Positions 37,691-47,036 of a stretch of 64,000 nucleotides of DNA are shown here, in pieces. How positions within the stretch are numbered: the first letter of the stretch is position 1; every line of letters starts with the position of its first letter. Where the stretch lies: contig NC_009485.1 in assembly GCF_000015165.1 (NCBI RefSeq), forward strand, positions 5,041,501-5,105,500, in the 5' to 3' direction. Made by a program: the position numbers and the translations under genes. Source of the stretch: Bradyrhizobium sp. BTAi1 (GTDB lineage: Bacteria; Pseudomonadota; Alphaproteobacteria; Rhizobiales; Xanthobacteraceae). Under the pieces are notes generated by a model. The model searched no databases. It saw only the letters and a program-made list of their open reading frames with translations, and had not been told where the DNA came from.

Positions 37691-38506
37691 ATGCCAGACC
37701 CTATCGCCGTCATCAGCCTTCAACAGGACACGCCGGAGCTCGCCCGCGCCTATGAGCAGCTCGGCGTCATCCAGTTCAACCATGGCAAGCTGCTGCTCGA
37801 ACCGCTGGCGCTGAGATCCGGCGAGCGGGTGCTCGACGTCGGCACCGGAACCGGCCGGCTTGCCGAATTCGCTGCCCATCTGGTCGGCCCCAAAGGCCAC
37901 GTCGTCGGCATCGATCCGCTGGAGAGCCGCATTGCCATCGCCCGGCTACGCCAGTCGACTAACCTCGTGTTCGACACCGGCCGTGCCGAGGATCTGTCCC
38001 GCTTCGCGGCCGGCGAATTCGACGTCATCTATTTCAACAGCGTGCTGCACTGGATCGCCGACAAGCGCACAGTGCTGGCCGAGGCTCAACGGGTGCTGCG
38101 GCCGGGCGGCCGCATCGGGCTCACCATTCAGGACCCGACGGCGCCGCACCAATCCCGACTCCTGCTGCGGCGCGCGGTGGCCGAGTCCGGGCTCGACGCT
38201 GGGCGACTGACCGCTCATGGCGTTCACGCCGCGACCGACGACGAGCTGCGTGCATTGTTCGATCAGACGGGATTCGTCGATTATCGCAGCGAGCTGCGGA
38301 CCCTGGTGGAGACGCATGGCAGCGCCGACGAGCTGCTCGGCTGGTCCGAGAGCAGCGCCTTCGGCAACTTCCTGGACGGCTTTTCCTATGCCGAAGGCAA
38401 GCGGATTCGCGCGGCCTTCGCCGAACTGGTCGAGGCGCATCGCACCCCCGAAGGCCTGAAGCTCGCCCGCTACCTGCGCTACGCTTTCGCGCGCAAGCCG
38501 GATTAG
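37691..38506 (+). CDS. Class I SAM-dependent methyltransferase
   Basis: 271 aa from ATG 37691; the frame is open upstream but the conserved protein begins MPDPIAVISLQQDTPELA. Motif I is VLDVGTGTGRLAEFAA, followed by acidic motif VVGIDPLES, then FDVIYFNSVLHWI and VLRPGGRIGLTI, which together define the ubiquinone/menaquinone-type methyltransferase fold. The end (SAFGNFLDGF, LKLARYLRYAFARKP) is of a type seen in small-molecule or arsenite methyltransferases, but three catalytic cysteines of ArsM are absent. Substrate unknown; it stands alone on its strand. Confidence 0.85.
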   Translation: MPDPIAVISLQQDTPELARAYEQLGVIQFNHGKLLLEPLALRSGERVLDVGTGTGRLAEFAAHLVGPKGHVVGIDPLESRIAIARLRQSTNLVFDTGRAEDLSRFAAGEFDVIYFNSVLHWIADKRTVLAEAQRVLRPGGRIGLTIQDPTAPHQSRLLLRRAVAESGLDAGRLTAHGVHAATDDELRALFDQTGFVDYRSELRTLVETHGSADELLGWSESSAFGNFLDGFSYAEGKRIRAAFAELVEAHRTPEGLKLARYLRYAFARKPD

Positions 38507-38531
38507 TTCGACTGCGTCACGGCAAACGTCA

Positions 38532-38564
38532 AGCGGCGGCCCGCGCGCGTCACGGGCCGCCGCT
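38532..38564. terminator. Bidirectional terminator hairpin between convergent genes
   Basis: Perfect 12-bp arms AGCGGCGGCCCG (38532-38543) and CGGGCCGCCGCT (38553-38564) with a 9-nt loop, between the methyltransferase stop (plus) and the dioxygenase stop (minus). T-runs are weak on both sides. Confidence 0.7.
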
Positions 38565-38583
38565 CGCATGTTGACACCCGATG

Positions 38584-39534
38584 TCAGGCAGCCCGATGGA
38601 CTGGCTTCGGCGCCTTGACACGAGTCACGCTCTTGCGGCCGTCGACGCCGACCGGAATGTCGCCGTCGATGGTCGCGCGCCGCACGATGCGGCGCTGATC
38701 TCCGTAGTCGTTGACGGCGATGTGCTGGGTCGCGCGGTTGTCCCAGATCGCGATGTCGCCCTGCTTCCAGCGCCAGCGCACGGTGTTCTCCGGCGCGGTG
38801 ATGTAGGACTGGAACAGGTCGAACAGCTTCTGACCGTCGGCCTTACGGATGCCGACAAAGCGCTGGACGAAATTGCCGAGCAGCAGCGTGCGCTCGCCGG
38901 TCTCCGGATGCACGCGAACGACAGGATGCTCGGTCTCGTAGATCGTGCCGGTGAACACCTCCTCGAAATGCTTGCGGTCGGCCTCGGTCGCCCGGCTCCG
39001 CGTCGCTGCATAGTCGTAGGCATTGCTGTGAACTGCCCACAGCTCATCGGCCAGCCGCTGCAGCGGCGCCGGGAGATCCTGATAGGCGGCGGCCGTATTC
39101 GACCAGATCGTATCGCCGCCGAACTCCGGGATCACGACGCCCCGCAACACGGCCGCCTTGGGATAGGCATCGACGAAGGTCACATCGGTATGCCAGGAGT
39201 CGGCGCGGCCACCACCACGACCGGAATCGAGCTCCAGGATGGAGGCCGTCCCCTTGATCGCGCCGACGGTCGGATGCGGGACGAGATCACCGAGCCGTTT
39301 AGCAAAGCGCTCCTGCTCGGCATCGTCGAGATGATCCTGGCCACGGAAGAAGATTACGCGATGCTGCAGCAGGAGATCGTTGATCTCCTTGACGAGTGCA
39401 TCAGGCAGGTCTCCAGACAATCTCACATTGCGGATCTCGGCGCCGATCCGGGCCGACAGCCTGGAGACGTCGGAGGCCTGGATCGACCGCCCTGCGGTCG
39501 GACTGGATTGCGGAACTGAATGGACGCTGGCCAT
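38584..39534 (-). CDS. TauD/TfdA-family 2-oxoglutarate- and Fe(II)-dependent dioxygenase
   Basis: 316 aa. The iron triad is visible: His115 and Asp117 in SWHTDVTF and His271 in NRATQHIAVNDY, with Arg282/Arg286 placed to bind 2-oxoglutarate. Overall it fits the TauD/alkylsulfatase AtsK branch. Such enzymes hydroxylate the carbon next to a sulfonate or sulfate so that sulfite or sulfate is released. It lies 209 bp after the last permease gene of the sulfonate-type transporter on the same strand, which supports a sulfur-scavenging role. The exact organosulfur substrate is not determined by sequence. Confidence 0.92.
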   Translation of the reverse strand: MASVHSVPQSSPTAGRSIQASDVSRLSARIGAEIRNVRLSGDLPDALVKEINDLLLQHRVIFFRGQDHLDDAEQERFAKRLGDLVPHPTVGAIKGTASILELDSGRGGGRADSWHTDVTFVDAYPKAAVLRGVVIPEFGGDTIWSNTAAAYQDLPAPLQRLADELWAVHSNAYDYAATRSRATEADRKHFEEVFTGTIYETEHPVVRVHPETGERTLLLGNFVQRFVGIRKADGQKLFDLFQSYITAPENTVRWRWKQGDIAIWDNRATQHIAVNDYGDQRRIVRRATIDGDIPVGVDGRKSVTRVKAPKPVHRAA

Positions 39535-39743
39535 GGCAGGCTCCCGGTGCGTTTCTGGTGTGGGACGTCGTTGTATCTGACATCGCAGATGTCTGGATCA
39601 GCGACGCTCATCGAAGGCTATACGCAAGCCGGCAGAATTGGCTTTCAAACTTGTCAATTCCGAAGAAAGAGACCATCGCCTCGCAATAGCTCCGTGAGAA
39701 CAACGCAGGCGCAGTTCAGCTTGTCGCGGTCTGTGCTCACATC

Positions 39744-40526
39744 TCAGGCCTGACGCCAACGCACCAGCCGATGCTCGATCCAGCTGGCGCTGCGGTCCAC
39801 AGCGAATCCGACCAGGCCGACCACGACGATCCCCAACATCACCAAGGCCATCTCGAAACGCTCGCGCCCCGAAATGATCAGGCCGCCGATGCCCGGCCCC
39901 GCGGCCATGAAGTACTCGGCGCCGATGGTCGCCAGCCACGCATAGATCAGTCCGAGATGCAGTCCCGTCAGCACCGAGGGCGTCGCCGCCGGCAGATAGA
40001 GCGACCACACCAGCTGAGGCCCGCTGAACCGGAAGACCTCGCCGACTTCCCTGAGCTTGGTCGAGGTGGAGCGCACGCCCTCGACCGTGTTGAGGATGAC
40101 GGGGATGGATGCGGCGAGCGCGATGAACACGATCTTGGCCGCCTCGTCGAAGCCGAACCACAGCGATATCAGAGGAATCCAGGCCAGCAGCGCGATTTGC
40201 TTGAGGCCGTTGAACCACGTCGTGAAGATGCGATCGGCAATGCTGGAGAGACCGAGCAGCAGGCCGACGAGGATGCCGACGCCGGCACCGAGCGCGAAGC
40301 CGAGCAGATCGCGCTTCAGGCTGGCCGCCAGCGCGTGAGGCAATTCGCCGTTCGCGACCTCCTGCCAGGCAACGCCGGCGACTTTTTCCAGCGGCGGCAG
40401 GAATTGCGGATTGACCAGACCCGAATGACTGCCGATCTCCCAGGCGACGAGCAGCAGCAGCGGCAGCACAAGCCCGCGCCGCAAGGCAGTCGTGGCTGAC
40501 GGCGTCGCGATATTCTCAGACGCCAT
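39744..40526 (-). CDS. Sulfonate/taurine-type ABC transporter permease, second (SsuC family)
   Basis: 260 aa with six membrane segments. It contains the SsuC/TauC-type contact loop TKLREVGEVFRFSGPQLVWS and the cytoplasmic stretch GLKQIALLAWIPLISLWFGF. It overlaps the other permease gene by 11 bp in a different frame. Two non-identical SsuC-type permeases in one operon imply a heterodimeric channel, whereas Ssu and Tau systems normally use one permease twice. Delivered substrate is probably an aliphatic sulfonate or related compound, inferred from family and neighbours. Confidence 0.92.
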   Translation of the reverse strand: MASENIATPSATTALRRGLVLPLLLLVAWEIGSHSGLVNPQFLPPLEKVAGVAWQEVANGELPHALAASLKRDLLGFALGAGVGILVGLLLGLSSIADRIFTTWFNGLKQIALLAWIPLISLWFGFDEAAKIVFIALAASIPVILNTVEGVRSTSTKLREVGEVFRFSGPQLVWSLYLPAATPSVLTGLHLGLIYAWLATIGAEYFMAAGPGIGGLIISGRERFEMALVMLGIVVVGLVGFAVDRSASWIEHRLVRWRQA

Positions 40527-41376
40527 CCGTGCGCCACCGTTGCAGCCGCGCCTCGACCGCCGCCAGCAGCTTGTCGCTGGCGAAGCCGATGATGCCGATC
40601 ACGATCATCGCGACAAGCACCGTGTCGAGCCAGAACATCTGCCGGCCCCAGACCAGGAGATAGCCGAGCCCCTCGGACGAGGCGAGCAGCTCGACGCTGA
40701 CCAGCGCGATCCAGGCATGGGTCAGTCCGTAGCGCAGGCCGGTGAAGATCGGCGGCACTGCACCGGGCAGCACGACATGGCGCAGCATCTGCAGCGGCGA
40801 GAAGCGGAACGTCTCGCCGACCTCGACCAGCGCGCGCGGCACGTTGGCGATCCCGGCACTGGTATTCATCGCGACCGGCACGAACGCTGCCTTGGCGATG
40901 ACCACGATCTTCAAAGTCTCGCCGATGCCGAGCAACAGCATCGCCAGCGGGATCCAGGCCAGCGCGGGCACCTGTGCGATCGCCGTGAACAGCGGGCGGA
41001 CATGATCGTCGACCCGCCGCGACAGGCCCATCGCAGCGCCGAGCGCGAGGCCCGCGCCGGCGCCGACCGCAAAGCCGAGCAGCACCCGCAGCAGGCTGAT
41101 GCCGGCATGCTGCGCCAGTTCGCCGCTCGCGAGCATCTCGTTGAGCGTATGCAACACGTCGGCCGGCCGCGGCAGGATCTGTTCGGCCAGCCAGCCGCGC
41201 TCGCTGCCGATGATCCAGATCGGCAGCGTGACGGCCGGGACGATCAGGAGCCAAGCTGTCGCCTTCGCGCGCGTGATCAGCGCCAACAACATCATGGTGC
41301 CAGACCATTCGCGCCAGCCCCGCGCGGCGAACGCACGCCTCGTACTCAGAGCCGTCTCGATAACCGCATCGCTCAT
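40516..41376 (-). CDS. Sulfonate/taurine-type ABC transporter permease, first (SsuC family)
   Basis: 286 aa with six membrane segments after a 35-residue hydrophilic N terminus. It has IAQVPALAWIPLAMLLLGIG and the contact loop RALVEVGETFRFSPLQMLRH, the SsuC pattern. It is a diverged paralogue of the following permease gene, sharing the same motif order. It overlaps the ATPase gene by 4 bp and the second permease by 11 bp. Confidence 0.92.
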   Translation of the reverse strand: MSDAVIETALSTRRAFAARGWREWSGTMMLLALITRAKATAWLLIVPAVTLPIWIIGSERGWLAEQILPRPADVLHTLNEMLASGELAQHAGISLLRVLLGFAVGAGAGLALGAAMGLSRRVDDHVRPLFTAIAQVPALAWIPLAMLLLGIGETLKIVVIAKAAFVPVAMNTSAGIANVPRALVEVGETFRFSPLQMLRHVVLPGAVPPIFTGLRYGLTHAWIALVSVELLASSEGLGYLLVWGRQMFWLDTVLVAMIVIGIIGFASDKLLAAVEARLQRWRTDGV

Positions 41377-42227
41377 GCGTCCCTCCGGCTGCCGGGACTC
41401 AGCTGCGGATCGGCCGCGCTGTCATGTTCGAGCGTGCGCAGCACCTCGTTGCGGAGCCGGACCAGGTCGTCGTCGCTGCGTGCGCGCGGCCGGGCCGCCG
41501 GAACATCGAAGATGCGCGAGATGCGCCCGGGCCGCGGCGCCAGCACGACGACACGGTCGCCGAGAAACACCGCCTCGTCGACGTCGTGGGTGACCAGGAT
41601 CATGGTGATTTTCTCATGCGCCCAGATCCGCTGCAGCTCGGTCTGCAGCCGGGCACGCGTCAGCGCATCGAGCGCACCGAACGGCTCGTCGAGCAGCAGC
41701 AGCCGCGGCCGGTTGACCAGCCCGCGCGCGATCGCCGCACGCTGCGCCATGCCGCCCGACAACTGATGCGGATAGGCCTCGGCAAAGCCGTCGAGGCCGA
41801 CCAGCGCGATATGTGCCGCGACCGCCGCGCGCTTGTCGGCCTCGCTGATCGGCGCGTTCTTCAGGCCGAGCGCGATGTTCTGGCGGACCGTGGCCCAGGG
41901 AAACAGCCGCGGCTCCTGGAACACGATGCCGCGCTCCAGGCTCGTACTGGTGACGGCTTCGCCGTCCTGCACGATGCAGCCCTTGTAATCGCGATCGAGC
42001 CCGGCGATCAGGCGCAGCAAGGTGGACTTGCCGCAGCCGCTGGGGCCCAGGAGCGCGACGAACTCGCCGGGCCTCACCGTCAGCGAGACATCGTTGAGTG
42101 CTGCGATCGGCGCGCCATTGACGGTGAACGCCTTGGAGACGCCACGCACCTCCAGCCGGCCGCGGGCGGCCGCCTGATCTGCGTTCGGCGTCTCGGCACG
42201 AATGGCCCGTTCAGCCGCGCGGCTCAT
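41373..42227 (-). CDS. Sulfonate/taurine-type ABC transporter ATPase (SsuB/TauB family)
   Basis: 284 aa. Walker A GPSGCGKST at 61-69, Q-loop VFQEPRLFPWATVRQNI, signature LSGGMAQRAAIARGL, Walker B LLLLDEPFGALD and H-loop VTHDVDEAV are all present. The EPRLFPW Q-loop is characteristic of the nitrate/sulfonate/taurine branch. An N-terminal extension of about 24 residues precedes the core. It overlaps both the binding-protein gene and the first permease gene by 4 bp. Confidence 0.94.
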   Translation of the reverse strand: MSRAAERAIRAETPNADQAAARGRLEVRGVSKAFTVNGAPIAALNDVSLTVRPGEFVALLGPSGCGKSTLLRLIAGLDRDYKGCIVQDGEAVTSTSLERGIVFQEPRLFPWATVRQNIALGLKNAPISEADKRAAVAAHIALVGLDGFAEAYPHQLSGGMAQRAAIARGLVNRPRLLLLDEPFGALDALTRARLQTELQRIWAHEKITMILVTHDVDEAVFLGDRVVVLAPRPGRISRIFDVPAARPRARSDDDLVRLRNEVLRTLEHDSAADPQLSPGSRRDA

Positions 42228-43318
42228 TGGCCTGCCGCCACCGGCTTGCCGTCCGCGCCGAATTCGGTCCAGTATCCGACCAGCCCCTGCTCCTTCAGCG
42301 CCTTGTCGAGGAAGGAACGGTCGAACCAGCCGTCGATCTCGACGTTGCGGCGGAGCAGGCCGAACTCCTTGGCCTGCCGCGCCTGGACGCGATAGCTCTC
42401 GATGATCGAGGCGTCGATGATCGGCGTGTTGCGGTATTTCAGCTCCTGGTCCTTGAAGTCGAACCGATAGCCCGCCGCCGGGAAGCCGGAGCGCGCCGAG
42501 ATCTCGAAGAACGCCTCGCGATTGGCTTCGTCCGACGACCAGCGCGCCGCGCGCACGATCGCCGAGACGATCTTCTGCGTCACGTCGGGATGGGTGGTGA
42601 TGAAGCTCTCCTGCCCGATCAAGGTCGAGTGCCGCTCGTAGGCTGGATTATCGCCCTTGGTCGTGTAGATGATGTCGGCGATGTTCTTCTCCACCAGGCT
42701 TGCCAGCGGGAAGTTCCCGAAGGCCGCGTCGATGTCGCGCGACGTCAGCGCGGCATTGGTCGTCGCCGTATCCATGTTGATGACCTGGACGTCCTTCTCC
42801 TGCAGGCCATAGCCCGCCAGCACCTTCACCGCCGCGAGATGGTTGTTGGTGCCGCGGAAGATCGAGACCTTGCGCCCCTTGAGGTCGGCGACCTTGCGGA
42901 TCGGGGAGTCCTTCGGCACGGCAAGGTAGATCGGCGCGTGCGCGCCCGAGGCCAGCAGGATCTTCGTCTTCAGCCCGTTGGCGCGGCCGATGATCTGCGG
43001 CAGGTCGCCCTGCAGAGCGAAATCGAGCTGGTTATTGGCGAAGGCCTCGTTCACGGCGGGGCCCGCGCCCTTGAAGAACGACCATTCGATCTTGACGTCC
43101 GGCAGGTCGCGCAGCTCCTGCTCGACATAGCGCTCGGCATGGGCGATCGCAGCCGACGAGCCGCCGGAGAACTGCCGGTTGTCGGCCCCGACCGAGGCGA
43201 AGCCGATCCGCACCGTCAGCGGCTCGGCTGCGGCCTCTGCCAGGCTGAGCAGACCGAGGGCCAGCGCTGCTGCCAGCCCGATCGAGAATTGCTTGCGCGT
43301 CGACATCATGTCTCTCAT
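42224..43318 (-). CDS. Sulfonate/taurine-type ABC transporter substrate-binding protein (SsuA-like)
   Basis: 364 aa as given; ATG 43309 or 43306 may be the true start because a GGAAGAGGA site is spaced better for it. A Sec signal peptide ends near AEAAAEP. The mature protein has VRIGFASVGADNRQFSGG, NQLDFALQGDLPQIIGRANG, KVSIFRGTNNHLAAVKVLAGYG and AALTSRDIDAAFG, which match the NMT1/SsuA-like fold. It is followed by the ATPase and both permease genes with 4-bp overlaps. It is 68 bp after the MetQ-like gene, so both binding proteins are probably on one transcript. Confidence 0.9.
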   Translation of the reverse strand: MRDMMSTRKQFSIGLAAALALGLLSLAEAAAEPLTVRIGFASVGADNRQFSGGSSAAIAHAERYVEQELRDLPDVKIEWSFFKGAGPAVNEAFANNQLDFALQGDLPQIIGRANGLKTKILLASGAHAPIYLAVPKDSPIRKVADLKGRKVSIFRGTNNHLAAVKVLAGYGLQEKDVQVINMDTATTNAALTSRDIDAAFGNFPLASLVEKNIADIIYTTKGDNPAYERHSTLIGQESFITTHPDVTQKIVSAIVRAARWSSDEANREAFFEISARSGFPAAGYRFDFKDQELKYRNTPIIDASIIESYRVQARQAKEFGLLRRNVEIDGWFDRSFLDKALKEQGLVGYWTEFGADGKPVAAGQ

Positions 43319-43386
43319 TCCTCTTCCGGTCGCTGCGCCTCGGGAGCCGGCGGAGCTCGCTCCCGAGACGCAGCCGCCGATCCTGT

Positions 43387-44193
43387 TCAGGACGCCTTGG
43401 TGTCGAAGCCGGCCGGAATGAACGCCGGCAGCTTCTCCTCGATGAACTGCTTGACCTCCGGCGACTTGAAGACCTCGATAAAGGCCTTCAGCTTCGGATT
43501 GTCCTTCTTGTCGGCGCGCGCGGTGAAGCGCAGCACCAGGCCATCGTCGATCGTCCGGTCGATGATAAGTGCGGATTTCGGATCGCCGCCGGCCGGGATC
43601 AGATAGGTGATGTTGACCAAAGCGAGCGTGACGTCGTCGAGCGAGCGGTAGGTCTGCGCGGGATCGAGCTCGACGATCTTCAGATTCTTCGGGTTCTCGA
43701 TGATGTCGAATTTCGAGACCGAGAACCCCTTGCCCGGCGTCAGCTTGATCAGGCCGGCCCGCTCCAGCAGGATCAGCCCGCGCGCGCCATTGAGCGGCTC
43801 ATTGGGGATGGCGACAGACGCGCCCTCCTTGACCTCGTCGAGCGCCTTGATCTTCTTCGAGAACAGCCCGACCGGCGCGATCACGCCGACCTTGTCGACC
43901 TGCACGAAATTATAGCCGCGCTGCTTGTTCTGCAGGGCGAGATAGGTGGCGTGCTGGAACAGATTGGCATCGACGTCACCCGAATTGACAACCTCGTTGA
44001 TCGCGACCCAATCGGACAGCTCGACGACCTTGACGTCCTGGCCCTTTTCCTTGGCGAGCTTGGCGGCGAAGCCGACGAGCTGCCCGATCGGGCCGGCGCT
44101 GGTCGAGATCTTGAGCGGCTCATCAGCGCGACCTGCCACTGAAAGTCCGGATACGAGGCCCAAGGCGAGCGCCACGCGCAACAACATCTTCAT
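43387..44193 (-). CDS. MetQ/NlpA-family substrate-binding protein
   Basis: 268 aa from ATG 44193 (GTG 44202 is an alternative). MKMLLRVALALGLVSGLSVA is a Sec signal; there is no lipobox cysteine, unlike the classical MetQ lipoprotein. The mature part KISTSAGPIGQLVGFAAKLA, GDVDANLFQHATYLALQ and VAIPNEPLNGARGLILLE is typical of the NlpA family. No MetN or MetI gene is adjacent. Placement ahead of a sulfonate-type transporter and near flavin monooxygenases suggests an organosulfur ligand other than methionine, but this is inference. Confidence 0.9.
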   Translation of the reverse strand: MKMLLRVALALGLVSGLSVAGRADEPLKISTSAGPIGQLVGFAAKLAKEKGQDVKVVELSDWVAINEVVNSGDVDANLFQHATYLALQNKQRGYNFVQVDKVGVIAPVGLFSKKIKALDEVKEGASVAIPNEPLNGARGLILLERAGLIKLTPGKGFSVSKFDIIENPKNLKIVELDPAQTYRSLDDVTLALVNITYLIPAGGDPKSALIIDRTIDDGLVLRFTARADKKDNPKLKAFIEVFKSPEVKQFIEEKLPAFIPAGFDTKAS

Positions 44194-44631
44194 CAATATC
44201 ACATCCTCATGGTCGCGGGCGGCATCGACCGCCGGGCTAACAATGATGTGCAGGGACCGCGTGCCTGTCGAGCACCTGCGAGAAAAAACGATGCGCGTCC
44301 TTTGTTGCGCGGTTGCGTGGCCGGTTTCTTCCCTGATCGCTGCATCGAAGGACTTATTTGTTGTTCGGTTTCACGTTCCCCCGCCTGCATCGCACGACAT
44401 ATTCTGCTCATCAGCCGATCAGACGCGTTACTGCGGGGCTTATGCCGAGGCTTCTGCCCGCCGGTTAAACCATGTCGTTTCGGCACATGACGGCAGAAGG
44501 ATTGCTATTAGGCCGGCTTGAAATCGAAACAACGTGCTCCACGTGAGCTGCTATCGTCGGTGCAGACAGGCAGCGCCATATCGTAGGACTCGCGTTGAGC
44601 CGCACGTCTAGCCGCACACTGGAAATCGCCT
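44194..44631. other. 438-bp divergent intergenic region
   Basis: Between the MetQ-like gene (minus) and a flavin monooxygenase gene (plus). Expected to hold both promoters; no convincing small gene. No operator or strong promoter could be assigned. Confidence 0.5.
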
Positions 44632-46044
44632 ATGACCAAGCCGCGTGAGCTCCGGATCAACGCCTTCAACATGATGGCGCCGAGCCACAATTGGGGCGGA
44701 CTGTGGTCGCATCCGCGCGACCGTTCGGTCGACTACAACACGCTGGACTATTGGGTCGACTATGCCAGGACGGCCGAGCGTGGCCTGCTCGACGGCATCT
44801 TCCTCGCCGACGTCTTCGGCGTCTATGACGTGTACGGTAACAGCCCCGACACCGCGCTGGCGCAGGCGATCCAGCTACCGAACGCCGAGCCGACGCTGCT
44901 GGTGTCGGCGATGGCGCTCGTCACCCGGCATCTCGGCTTCGGCATCACCGCGAACCTGACCTACGAGCACCCCTACCAGTTCGCGCGGCGCTTCTCGACG
45001 CTCGATCATCTCAGCGGCGGCCGGATCGGCTGGAACATCGTGACCGGCTATCTCGACAGCGGCGCGCGTGGCATGGGCCTGCCGAACAACCGCGCCCATG
45101 ACGACCGCTACGATGCGGCGGATGAGTTCCTCGCCGCTGTCTACAAGCTCTGGGAGGGCAGCTGGCAGCCCGGCGCGGTGCGCCGCGACCGCGCCGCGGG
45201 CCTGTTCACCGATTCATCGAAAGTGCACCGGGTCCGGCATGACGCCGCGCATTTCAAGGTCGACGGCATCCATCTCGCCGAGCCCTCGCCGCAGCGCACG
45301 CCCCTGCTCTACCAGGCCGGCACGTCGACGCGCGGCCGCGCGTTCGCCGCCCGGCATGCCGAGGCGATCTTCCTGAACGGCCAGACGCGGCCGGTGCTGG
45401 CGCGCGCCGTGCGCGAGATCCGGGAGGCGGCAAAGGACGCCGGCCGCGATCCCTATGACATCCGCCTGTTTGCAGGCGCCACCGTCATCGTGGCGCCGAC
45501 GCGGGCCGAGGCGCATGACCTGCTCGCCGACTACGCAGCCTATGTCGACCAGGCCGGACAGCTCGCGCTGCTCTCGGGCTGGGCCGGCATCGATTTCTCG
45601 ACCTACAATCCGGACGATCCCATCCGCTATGTCGAGAGCAATGCCATCCAGTCGATGGTCGAGAACTTTACCGTGCGCAGCGAGCGTCCGGTCCGCATCG
45701 GCGACCTCGCCGCCCTGAGCCGGGCCGGCGCGCGCTCGCCCTTCGTCGTCGGCTCACCGCAGGACGTCGCCGACGAGCTGATCGCCTGGGCCGACGAGAC
45801 CGACGTCGACGGCTTCAACCTGTTCCGCCTGGTGGCGCCGGAATCCCTCGAAGCCTTCGTCGATCTGGTGGTGCCGGAACTGCAGTCGCGCGGCGTGTAC
45901 AAGACGGCCTATCGCGACAGCACCTTGCGAGAAAAGCTATTCCCCGGCCGCGGCCCCCTGCTGCACACGACGCATCCCGGCGCCGGCTATCGCGATCCTG
46001 CAACCTTGCAGTCCAGTCACCACGCAAGAGACGCGGCCGAGTGA
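44632..46044 (+). CDS. Luciferase-like FMN-dependent monooxygenase (NtaA/SnaA/DszA family)
   Basis: 470 aa, the usual length for the large subclass. Features: INAFNMMAPSHNWGGLW at the N terminus, FARRFSTLDHLSGGRIGWNIVTGY in the FMN/substrate region, then HFKVDGIHLAEPSPQRTPLLYQAG and SRGVYKTAYRDSTLREKL at the end. The family uses reduced FMN from a separate reductase to cleave C-S or C-N bonds. It is a close paralogue of the protein at 61902. It stands alone on the plus strand between the Ssu-type operon and the Lrp-type regulator gene. Confidence 0.92.
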   Translation: MTKPRELRINAFNMMAPSHNWGGLWSHPRDRSVDYNTLDYWVDYARTAERGLLDGIFLADVFGVYDVYGNSPDTALAQAIQLPNAEPTLLVSAMALVTRHLGFGITANLTYEHPYQFARRFSTLDHLSGGRIGWNIVTGYLDSGARGMGLPNNRAHDDRYDAADEFLAAVYKLWEGSWQPGAVRRDRAAGLFTDSSKVHRVRHDAAHFKVDGIHLAEPSPQRTPLLYQAGTSTRGRAFAARHAEAIFLNGQTRPVLARAVREIREAAKDAGRDPYDIRLFAGATVIVAPTRAEAHDLLADYAAYVDQAGQLALLSGWAGIDFSTYNPDDPIRYVESNAIQSMVENFTVRSERPVRIGDLAALSRAGARSPFVVGSPQDVADELIAWADETDVDGFNLFRLVAPESLEAFVDLVVPELQSRGVYKTAYRDSTLREKLFPGRGPLLHTTHPGAGYRDPATLQSSHHARDAAE

Positions 46045-46099
46045 CATACGTAAGGGTTCGAGGGCAAACGGCTCCGCGCGAGCGAACATGGACATTTTA

Positions 46100-46129
46100 G
46101 AGGGCAGACGGCACCATATTGCTGCCCTC
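46100..46129. terminator. Hairpin between convergent genes
   Basis: GAGGGCAG (46100-46107) and CTGCCCTC (46122-46129) form an 8-bp stem with a 14-nt loop. The second arm is part of a direct repeat, GCTGCCCTCC-aac-GCTGCCCTCC (46121-46143). Confidence 0.5.
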
Positions 46130-46161
46130 CAACGCTGCCCTCCCACATCGAACCAGATCGG

Positions 46162-46671
46162 CTAGGCCGCCTCGACCGCCGGAACAGGCAACGCCGTCAC
46201 TGATTTGATCTTCTCCATTGCGAACCTTGACGTCACGTTCTTCAAGGCTACGGCACCGATCAGCTTCTTGTAGAACAGATCATAGCTCTGCATGTCGGCC
46301 ACGACCACGCGCAGCATGTAGTCGACGTCGCCTGCCATGCGGTAGAATTCCATGACTTCCGGCATTGCGCTGACCACCTCGGCAAACGTCTTCAGCCATG
46401 CGTCCGAATGATCGCCGCTTTCGACAGACACGAACACCGACAATCCGAGACCGATCTTGTTCTGATCGACCAGCGCGACCTTGCCTTTGATGATGCCATC
46501 GGCCTCCAGGCGCTGAATCCGCTTCCAGCAAGGCGTCGAGGACAGGCCGACACGCTCGCCGATTTCGGCGACCGACAGCGCCGCATTCTCCTGCAGCACC
46601 GTCAGGATCTTGCGATCGATGGTGTCGATACGCCTTGACGCATTCGACGAGGACACAGCAACATCCGCCAT
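46162..46671 (-). CDS. Lrp/AsnC-family transcriptional regulator
   Basis: 169 aa. The N-terminal helix-turn-helix reads RKILTVLQENAALSVAEIGE then VGLSSTPCWKRIQRLEADG, and the C-terminal RAM ligand domain contains MPEVMEFYRMAGDVDYMLRVVV. Such regulators sense amino acids or related small molecules. It ends convergently with a flavin monooxygenase gene and lies downstream of the AhpD/CMD/Opp operon, so it could control these sulfur-related genes. There is no direct evidence of targets. Confidence 0.93.
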   Translation of the reverse strand: MADVAVSSSNASRRIDTIDRKILTVLQENAALSVAEIGERVGLSSTPCWKRIQRLEADGIIKGKVALVDQNKIGLGLSVFVSVESGDHSDAWLKTFAEVVSAMPEVMEFYRMAGDVDYMLRVVVADMQSYDLFYKKLIGAVALKNVTSRFAMEKIKSVTALPVPAVEAA

Positions 46672-47036
46672 TCGGGAAACTTTCTTCTAATAACTTGACC
46701 ACAAGAACTCTGCATAGAAGCATATTCTATTCAAGCTGATATTTGGCGCGTAAAAGTGCGAGATTGTGAAATATCTCTTCTCGAAATGGCACCCCGCCGC
46801 AACGGTCATTCTTTCTCGCGCCATGGCGGACGACCGCTGCCGGCAGAGAGCGCAAGGCAAGGGACGAGGAGGAGCAATACAGCCTCTGGATCGCGTCAGA
46901 CGAGGATCGCGCGCAGCGACGTCCGGCGCTTTACCGACCCAACATGGCCAGTACCGGCCGGCAGGGTCGACATCGGCTCGTGACCGCAGCGAGAGCAGCG
47001 CGCCCCCATAGACGAGCTGCCCCCGATGCGAGGTCG
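46672..47036. other. 365-bp intergenic region upstream of the Lrp-type gene
   Basis: Holds the promoter of the Lrp-type gene in its AT-richer part (about 46680-46790). The rest is GC-rich trailing sequence of the AhpD-like gene. No credible gene seen. Confidence 0.5.

Noticed and set aside
37691..38506. Arsenite methyltransferase (ArsM)
   Set aside because: The SAM-binding core fits but the conserved catalytic cysteines are absent, so only a general methyltransferase call is supported.
44199..44486. Small minus-strand gene upstream of the MetQ-like gene
   Set aside because: No ribosome site, no family resemblance, lies in the divergent promoter region.
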